A stretch of DNA of 64,000 nucleotides from NCBI GenBank assembly GCA_024688885.1, contig JAILDV010000053.1, positions 36,988 through 100,987 of the forward strand, written 5' to 3'. The stretch is from Bacteroidaceae bacterium (lineage in GTDB: Bacteria; Bacteroidota; Bacteroidia; Bacteroidales; Bacteroidaceae). The notes beneath the pieces were generated by a model that was not told where the DNA came from, made no database searches, and was given only the letters and a program-made list of their open reading frames with translations. The translations under genes and the position numbers were made by a program. This document shows positions 58,572-64,000 of the stretch, piece by piece; position 1 is the stretch's first letter, and each line of letters begins with the position of its first letter.

Positions 58572-59694
58572 GAAAGACATTGTATTGCTGAAAGGCAATG
58601 AAGTAATTGCCAAGGCCGCCATCCGCTATGGATATGACGGTTTCTTTGGCTATCCTATCACCCCACAAAGTGAAGTGTTGGAGACACTCGCCGTGGATAA
58701 GCCTTGGGAAACTACCGGCATGGTGGTGCTGCAGGCTGAGAGCGAGCTGGCTTCCATCAATATGCTGTATGGCGCTGGCTGTACGGGCAAGCTGGTGTTT
58801 ACATCCAGTTCATCGCCGGGCATCGCACTGATGCAGGAAGGCATCAGCTACATGGCTGGTAATGAACTCCCCGGTGTGATTGTCAGTGTTGGTCGTGGTG
58901 GTCCAGGTTTGGGCACCATCCAACCTGGTCAGGCAGACTATTTCCAGGCCGTGTATGGCGGTGGCAACGGTGACTATCACACCATCGTGCTGGCTCCTAA
59001 TAGTGTGCAGGAGATGAGTGACTGCATGGGCAAAGCAGCAGAACTGGCGTTTAAGTGGCGCATGCCCGTCATCATCCTGTCAGATGGTATGATTGGACAG
59101 ATGATGGAAAAGGTGGAACTGCCACCCTATCATCCACGCCGCACCGATGAGGAGATTGCCAAGCAGTGTCCTTGGGCAACCAATGGCATCGGGCTGAAAA
59201 ACCGTAAGTACAACTTCATGTCCACACTGGAGTTTGACCCTGCCGTGATGGAGGAGCGCAACCAGAAGATGGCTGCCAAATACCGTCAGGTGGAGGCTGA
59301 GGAGGTGGATTATGAGCTTTATCGTGTGGATGACGACACTGAATATCTCATCGTGGCATACGGCATCTCGTCGCGCATCAGCATGAAAGCCATTGATCTG
59401 CTGCAAGAAACGGGTGTGAAGATTGGCATGCTGCGTCCGAAGACGCTGTGGCCATTCCCCAACAAAATCATCAGCCAGCTCTCTGAGCGAATCAAGAGCA
59501 TCCTCTGCGTGGAACAGTGCGAGGGACAGATGATTAACGATGTGCGCCTTGCCACCGAAGGTCAAGCCACCGTGTTCCACTCCGGACGCTCTGGCGGCAT
59601 GATTTCCTCCCCAATGGAAGTGGTTGAGGACTTCAAGTGCATGGCTCGCGAAAAGATGAGCAACAACTGGCCAAAAGGCTACTGGATGAAGTAA
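58561..59694 (+). CDS. vorB: 2-oxoacid:acceptor oxidoreductase alpha subunit (VorB-like)
   Basis: IRYGYDGFFGYPITPQSEVLETLA, AGNELPGVIVSVGRGGPGLGTIQPGQADYFQ; start at MDNKKDIVLLKG overlaps the ferredoxin stop by 11 bp. Confidence 0.93.
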   Translation: MDNKKDIVLLKGNEVIAKAAIRYGYDGFFGYPITPQSEVLETLAVDKPWETTGMVVLQAESELASINMLYGAGCTGKLVFTSSSSPGIALMQEGISYMAGNELPGVIVSVGRGGPGLGTIQPGQADYFQAVYGGGNGDYHTIVLAPNSVQEMSDCMGKAAELAFKWRMPVIILSDGMIGQMMEKVELPPYHPRRTDEEIAKQCPWATNGIGLKNRKYNFMSTLEFDPAVMEERNQKMAAKYRQVEAEEVDYELYRVDDDTEYLIVAYGISSRISMKAIDLLQETGVKIGMLRPKTLWPFPNKIISQLSERIKSILCVEQCEGQMINDVRLATEGQATVFHSGRSGGMISSPMEVVEDFKCMAREKMSNNWPKGYWMK

Positions 59695-59705
59695 ATCCAT
59701 GTACT

Positions 59706-59821
59706 ATTTGACAATTTACAATGTACAATTGATTGGACTATTTAATGATTTAGCCATGCGGTTCGTACAGAAATTGTCAAATGATAATTAAAAATAAATT
59801 GTACCTTGTAAATTGTCAAAT
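59706..59821. repeat. 25-bp inverted repeat pair (59706-59730 / 59797-59821) between vorB and the TPP subunit gene
   Basis: atttgacaatttacaatgtacaatt versus aattgtaccttgtaaattgtcaaat (one mismatch as reverse complement). Confidence 0.85.
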
Positions 59822-59831
59822 TGTAATTGAT

Positions 59832-60602
59832 ATGTTGACAAAAGAACAACTCATAATTCCTGAGAATAAAATATATGGCAAGCCAGCGCTGATGAATGAG
59901 ACGCCTATGCACTATTGCCCTGGTTGTAGCCATGGTGTGGTGCACAAGTTGGTGGCTGAAATCATCGAGGAGATGGGCATGGAGGAAGACACCATCGCCA
60001 TCTGTCCCGTGGGTTGTGCGGTGTTCGCATACCGCTATGTAGATGTGGATTGGATTGAAGCCAGCCACGGACGTGCTCCTGCATGTGCTTCTGCCGTCAA
60101 GCGTCTTTGGCCCAACAAGCTCGTCTTCACTTATCAGGGTGACGGCGACATGGCCTGCATCGGTACGGGTGAGACCATCCATGCACTAAACCGTGGTGAG
60201 AACATCGCCATGATTTTCATCAACAACGCCATCTACGGTATGACTGGCGGACAAATGGCTCCCACCACCTTGATGGGCATGAAGACTGCCACATGTCCTT
60301 ATGGCCGTCAGGCAGACCTGCACGGATACCCACTCCACATCACCGACCTCGCTGTCAACCTCGAAGGCACCTGCTACGTGACCCGTCAGGCTGTCAATAA
60401 TGTTGCCAACATCCGTAAGGCAAAACGCGCCATCAGACAGGCATTCGAGAACTCTCTGAACAAGAAGGGAACTTCCCTTGTAGAGATTGTCTCCACTTGT
60501 GCATCAGGTTGGAAGATGACACCAGAGCAGGCAAACCAGTGGATGACGGAGAACATGTTCCCCTATTACCCATTGGGCGACTTGAAGAATACAGTAGAAT
60601 AG
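59832..60602 (+). CDS. 2-oxoacid:ferredoxin oxidoreductase TPP-binding beta subunit
   Basis: YCPGCSHGVVHKLVAE, FTYQGDGDMACIGTGETIHALNRGENIAMIFINNAIYGMTGGQMAPTTL. Confidence 0.94.
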   Translation: MLTKEQLIIPENKIYGKPALMNETPMHYCPGCSHGVVHKLVAEIIEEMGMEEDTIAICPVGCAVFAYRYVDVDWIEASHGRAPACASAVKRLWPNKLVFTYQGDGDMACIGTGETIHALNRGENIAMIFINNAIYGMTGGQMAPTTLMGMKTATCPYGRQADLHGYPLHITDLAVNLEGTCYVTRQAVNNVANIRKAKRAIRQAFENSLNKKGTSLVEIVSTCASGWKMTPEQANQWMTENMFPYYPLGDLKNTVE

Positions 60603-60729
60603 GAGACCTTCCCCTCACCCTTCCTGAAGAGAGGGGGTGGTTACCTGTTAAATAAAAAAAACAAACAGTAGAATCCTCCCCACTAACATTCTACTCTTCC
60701 CCTTTAGGGGGAGCGGGGAGGGGGTCTTT

Positions 60730-61275
60730 ATGACTGAAGAAATCATCATATCAGGCTTTGGAGGACAGGGTGTCCTCTCGATGGGAAAAATTCTGGCATA
60801 TGCAGGCATCATGGAAGAGAAGGAAGTGAGCTGGATGCCCGCCTATGGTCCCGAACAGCGTGGCGGTACTGCCAATGTGACCGTCATCGTGAGTGATGCC
60901 CCCGTCAGCTCTCCTATCGTCAGTGCCTACGACACTGCCATCGTGCTTAACCAACCTTCTTTGGAGAAGTTCGAACCATTGGTGAAACCTGGTGGCACCA
61001 TCATCTATGACGGACATTCCATCATCCAGCCACCAAAGCGCGATGACATCAATGTCTATCGCATCGATGCCATGGAAGAGGCTGCACGTACCGGCAACTC
61101 GAAGGTGTTTAACATGCTCGTCCTTGGCGGCTTCCTCAAGGTGCGCCCTATTGCCACTGTTGAAGACGTGGTGAAAGGACTCCACAAGGCACTGCCAGAG
61201 CGTCACCACAAGCTCATCCCCATGAATGAGGAAGCCATCCGCAGAGGCATGGAACTCATTCAGAAAATGAATTGA
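60730..61275 (+). CDS. 2-oxoacid:acceptor oxidoreductase gamma subunit
   Basis: IISGFGGQGVLSMGKILAYAGIMEEKEVSWMPAYGPEQRGGTANVTVIVSD. Confidence 0.94.
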   Translation: MTEEIIISGFGGQGVLSMGKILAYAGIMEEKEVSWMPAYGPEQRGGTANVTVIVSDAPVSSPIVSAYDTAIVLNQPSLEKFEPLVKPGGTIIYDGHSIIQPPKRDDINVYRIDAMEEAARTGNSKVFNMLVLGGFLKVRPIATVEDVVKGLHKALPERHHKLIPMNEEAIRRGMELIQKMN

Positions 61276-61495
61276 TAATACATTTTTGAATGAGTTGGGA
61301 TGGAAGTAGCATTCTGCGAATCAAGGAACGAAGATGAAGCGGAATACGAACGGACATCGGGGGATTATTCAGAAAATGAATTGATAATACATTTTTGAAT
61401 GAGTTGGGATGGAAGTAGCATTCTGCGAATCAAGGAACGAAGATGAAGCGGAATGCGAACGGACATCGGGGGATTATTCAGAAAATGAATTGATC
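61258..61495. repeat. 109-bp tandem repeat (two full units plus ~19 bp) spanning the vor gamma gene end and the cydB-like gene end
   Basis: attcagaaaatgaattgat at 61258, 61367 and 61476; intervening unit identical except aatacgaac/aatgcgaac. Confidence 0.95.
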
Positions 61496-62202
61496 AACAG
61501 GTGAATCAAATAGACTCCGAAGAGTCCCGTGAAGGCGATGGCACTGCCCGTCAACCGAACACGGGCTCTTGAACGGATGTCAGCATCATTCACCTTTCGG
61601 AGCACATACAGAGTGCCCATCACCCTTGCCAAGAACAACACGGAAAAGCCCAGAAGAAGCACCCACGGATTGAGCAAGGCATCTAAACCATCTGTGTCAA
61701 ATATAGACCAACGGAGGAAGTGCTTGTGTTCCAAGAAGGTTCCTAAAATACTCCCAAAGAGAAAGGGTATCGCCATGCCAGTCATGACAAAGAAGAGATG
61801 GAATGGGCGAGATCCGAACACGCGGGAGAGTATAGATTGGAAAACATAAAGGACTGTCTGAAGGACAGAGAAAATGAAGAGGGCCATCCAAAGTCCATAG
61901 GGACCATAAAGAGACATCCACAATTTATTATAGTCATTGGGGCTCAAAAAATAGAGAATCGCTTCGCTGGCGCCCCAGAAGAGAACGAGTGAGATGAAGG
62001 TGAACTTCCATTTTGGACGCGTAGAGTGAATGATTACCCTACGCCCTTTGGCATCACCTCCCAAAGAGCCCAACAAGGAATTGGCTCCTTGCACAAATAG
62101 CAAGGTGACCGACAATGCTCCCAACAACAAAACCAGGAGTATACAGCATGTCTGCAAAAAACCGTATGATATCATCTTACTTACAAATTGGGCATGCATC
62201 AA
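61474..62202 (-). pseudogene. C-terminally truncated cytochrome bd oxidase subunit II (CydB)-like protein
   Basis: LLGALSVTLLFVQGANSLLGSLGGDAKGRRVIIHSTRPKWKFTFISLVLFWGAS...FVLQ-type TMs...LDALLNPWVLLLGFSVLFLARVMGTLYVLRKVND; 242 aa versus roughly 380 for full CydB; ends in the 109-bp repeat. Confidence 0.65.
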
Positions 62203-62264
62203 CCGCCCGCTTTCTTGACCATCATTAAACTTATGGGTGACAAAGGTACGAAAAAGTTAGGAAT

Positions 62265-63464
62265 TTAGAGTTCTTTCGTACTACATAATACTTCCTTCAG
62301 CCGCTCCAACGCTTCTTTCAGCACATAACGCTGGGTACCCACATTCAAACGCATGAAGCCTTCGCCACCAGAACCGAACATCTCACCATCATTGAGGGCA
62401 AGGTGGGCTTGATTGACGAAGAGGTCAACGAGTTCCTGATGGTTGAGTCGCAAGTCACGGCAATCGAGCCAGACAAGAAAGGAGGCTTGAGGACGAAGGG
62501 GCTTGATTTGCGGAAGGTACTGCTGGCAGTAGTCGATGAGGAAGTCTATATTACCCTCCACATAACGAAGCATCTGCTGTCGCCACTCTTCTCCGTGTTG
62601 CAGGGCTGCAAGGGTGGCAATTGGGGCAAAAAGATGGGGTTCGTTCCATTCGTTGGCTGTTAGCCATCGGTAGAAGGGATTACGCAGTTGCGGATTGGGG
62701 ATGATTGCCCACGAAGAGACGATGCCTGCCATGTTGAAGGTCTTGGTGGGAGCACCAAAGGTGATGCTCACTTCGGCAGCCTCCTCGCTCACGGAAGCGA
62801 AAGGAACGTGCTTATAGCCATAGAGCGCCATGTCTGAATGTATCTCATCGCTGATGACAATGAGGTGATGCTCTTTGGCAAAGTGAGCTAAGCGTTGCAG
62901 GGTTTCTTTATCCCACACAATACCAGCTGGGTTATGAGGGTTCGCCAAGATGAGTAGACGGCACTTCTCGTCACACACCTGTTCGAGATTCTCGAAGTCC
63001 ATCTGGTAACTCATTCCCCCTTGGGGGGACAAGAAGGGGACTAACGGATTCCAAACCACTTCCCGCTTGTTCCCTCTGGGAGTGAGATAGAACGGATGGT
63101 AAATAGGCGGTTGCACAATCACTTTCTCATCGGGTTTCAGAAAGAAATTGATGACCATGCCAATCCCTTTCACAATGCCCGGAATATAAGACAGCCACTC
63201 GCGTTCCACCTTCCATTGGTGGTGTTCCTCTATCCATCGCTGCACTGTTGGCCATAGTTCTTTCGGTTCGATGGTGTAGCCAAACAACGAGTGTTCGAGC
63301 CGCTGTTTCAACGCCTCAGTGATGAATTGTGGGGTTTCCCAATCCATATCAGCCACCCAAAGTGGCAGCAAATCGCCACGTCCATATCTCTCCTTCAGCA
63401 CCTCATGCTTCAGGTCGCCTGACCCAATGCGGTCAACAGGCTTGTCAAAATCATATATCATCAT
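62265..63464 (-). CDS. PatB/MalY-type pyridoxal phosphate aminotransferase (cystathionine beta-lyase-like)
   Basis: DLLPLWVADMDWETPQFI, ILANPHNPAGIVWDKETLQRLA, VISDEIHSDMALYGYKHVPFASV, GAPTKTFNMAGI. Confidence 0.93.
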   Translation of the reverse strand: MMIYDFDKPVDRIGSGDLKHEVLKERYGRGDLLPLWVADMDWETPQFITEALKQRLEHSLFGYTIEPKELWPTVQRWIEEHHQWKVEREWLSYIPGIVKGIGMVINFFLKPDEKVIVQPPIYHPFYLTPRGNKREVVWNPLVPFLSPQGGMSYQMDFENLEQVCDEKCRLLILANPHNPAGIVWDKETLQRLAHFAKEHHLIVISDEIHSDMALYGYKHVPFASVSEEAAEVSITFGAPTKTFNMAGIVSSWAIIPNPQLRNPFYRWLTANEWNEPHLFAPIATLAALQHGEEWRQQMLRYVEGNIDFLIDYCQQYLPQIKPLRPQASFLVWLDCRDLRLNHQELVDLFVNQAHLALNDGEMFGSGGEGFMRLNVGTQRYVLKEALERLKEVLCSTKEL

Positions 63465-63592
63465 TCACTAGTGTCTCTTAAAATTATTTAAATTAGAAAT
63501 TAAAATTCTCATGCACAACGTTTTAGCCATCCGATACCCTGTCCGGGTTTTGAAATGCCTACCTTTGCATCCGATTCTAAATCGGAGCAGAT

Positions 63593-64000
63593 ATGCATAT
63601 AGGGACATTCGTTTTTGCACAGATAGTACAGTTCCTCCCTCAGAGGCAGTTCAGGCGTATTGTCGCCAAGTACAACGACAGGACCAAAGGCTGGTCGATG
63701 TCTCATTGGAACCATTTGCTGGTTCTGATGTTCGGTCAGCTCATGGGCTGCGGAAGCCTCAGGGAACTCACAGATATAACAACCGCCCATGCCAAGAAGT
63801 CCAAACACCTCGGATTTGGCCACCAATCCATCAACAGACAGATGCTGTCGAAGGCCAATACCCTCAGAGACCATCGCATCTTTGAGGAGTTCGCTTTCTA
63901 CATGGTGGCTATTGCCCAATCCAGACGTATCACGAAGGAGTTTGAATTGCATGGCAGATTCTATGCCATTGACTCCACGACCATTGACCTGTGCATGTCC
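63593..64000 (+). mobile_element. 5' part of an IS4-like transposase gene with DUF4372-type N-terminus (runs off window)
   Basis: Open frame MHIGTFVFAQIVQFLPQRQFRRIVAKYNDRTKGWSMSHWNHLLVLMFGQLMGCGSLRELTDITTAHAKKSKHLGFGHQSINRQMLSKANTLRDHRIFEEFAFYMVAIAQ...FYAIDSTTIDLCMS. Confidence 0.88.

Noticed and set aside
63571-63585. ccgattctaaatcgg palindrome as the IS terminal inverted repeat
   Set aside because: Only a 6-bp stem with a 3-nt loop and the other IS end is outside the window, so the IS boundary cannot be set.

Overview
The window is a Bacteroidales (Prevotella-like) chromosomal segment; this assignment rests on protein flavour and TTG-N20-TAnnTTTG promoters. The left half is rich in secreted carbohydrate-active enzymes: partial GH95 fucosidase, CotH-kinase-like protein, two GH115 alpha-glucuronidases, two CE1/PHB-depolymerase-like esterases, GH36, GH30 and PL11. 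No SusC/SusD pair is present. Also present: an ECF sigma / anti-sigma-like / Spy-like locus, an M6 metalloprotease, a gamma-carbonic anhydrase, a complete F1Fo ATP synthase operon (atpDCBEFHAG), a SNF2 helicase, fhs, two very large modular CBM-like surface proteins, a 4'-phosphopantetheinyl transferase, a K+ channel, an acyl-CoA synthetase, a vor-type 2-oxoacid:ferredoxin oxidoreductase operon with a small TPR-like ORF missed by the ORF track, a truncated cydB-like gene, a PatB-type aminotransferase and the start of an IS4-like transposase. The most unusual signal is a family of degenerate heptanucleotide arrays (GTTGACA / GTTGAGA / GTTTAGG) spread between genes and also lying in-frame inside coding genes. 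Two homologous palindromic copies sit in atpG (39 and 32 codons, same frame), each with a G-to-T change at exactly the position that would otherwise be an in-frame TGA. Further in-frame copies occur in the PPTase and CotH genes. This resembles Rickettsia palindromic elements but in a different phylum. Other intergenic mosaic repeats, a shared ~130-aa module in three secreted proteins, and a recurrent C-terminal tail on otherwise unrelated exported proteins are also reported. All family calls come from reading the sequence; no database search was run.
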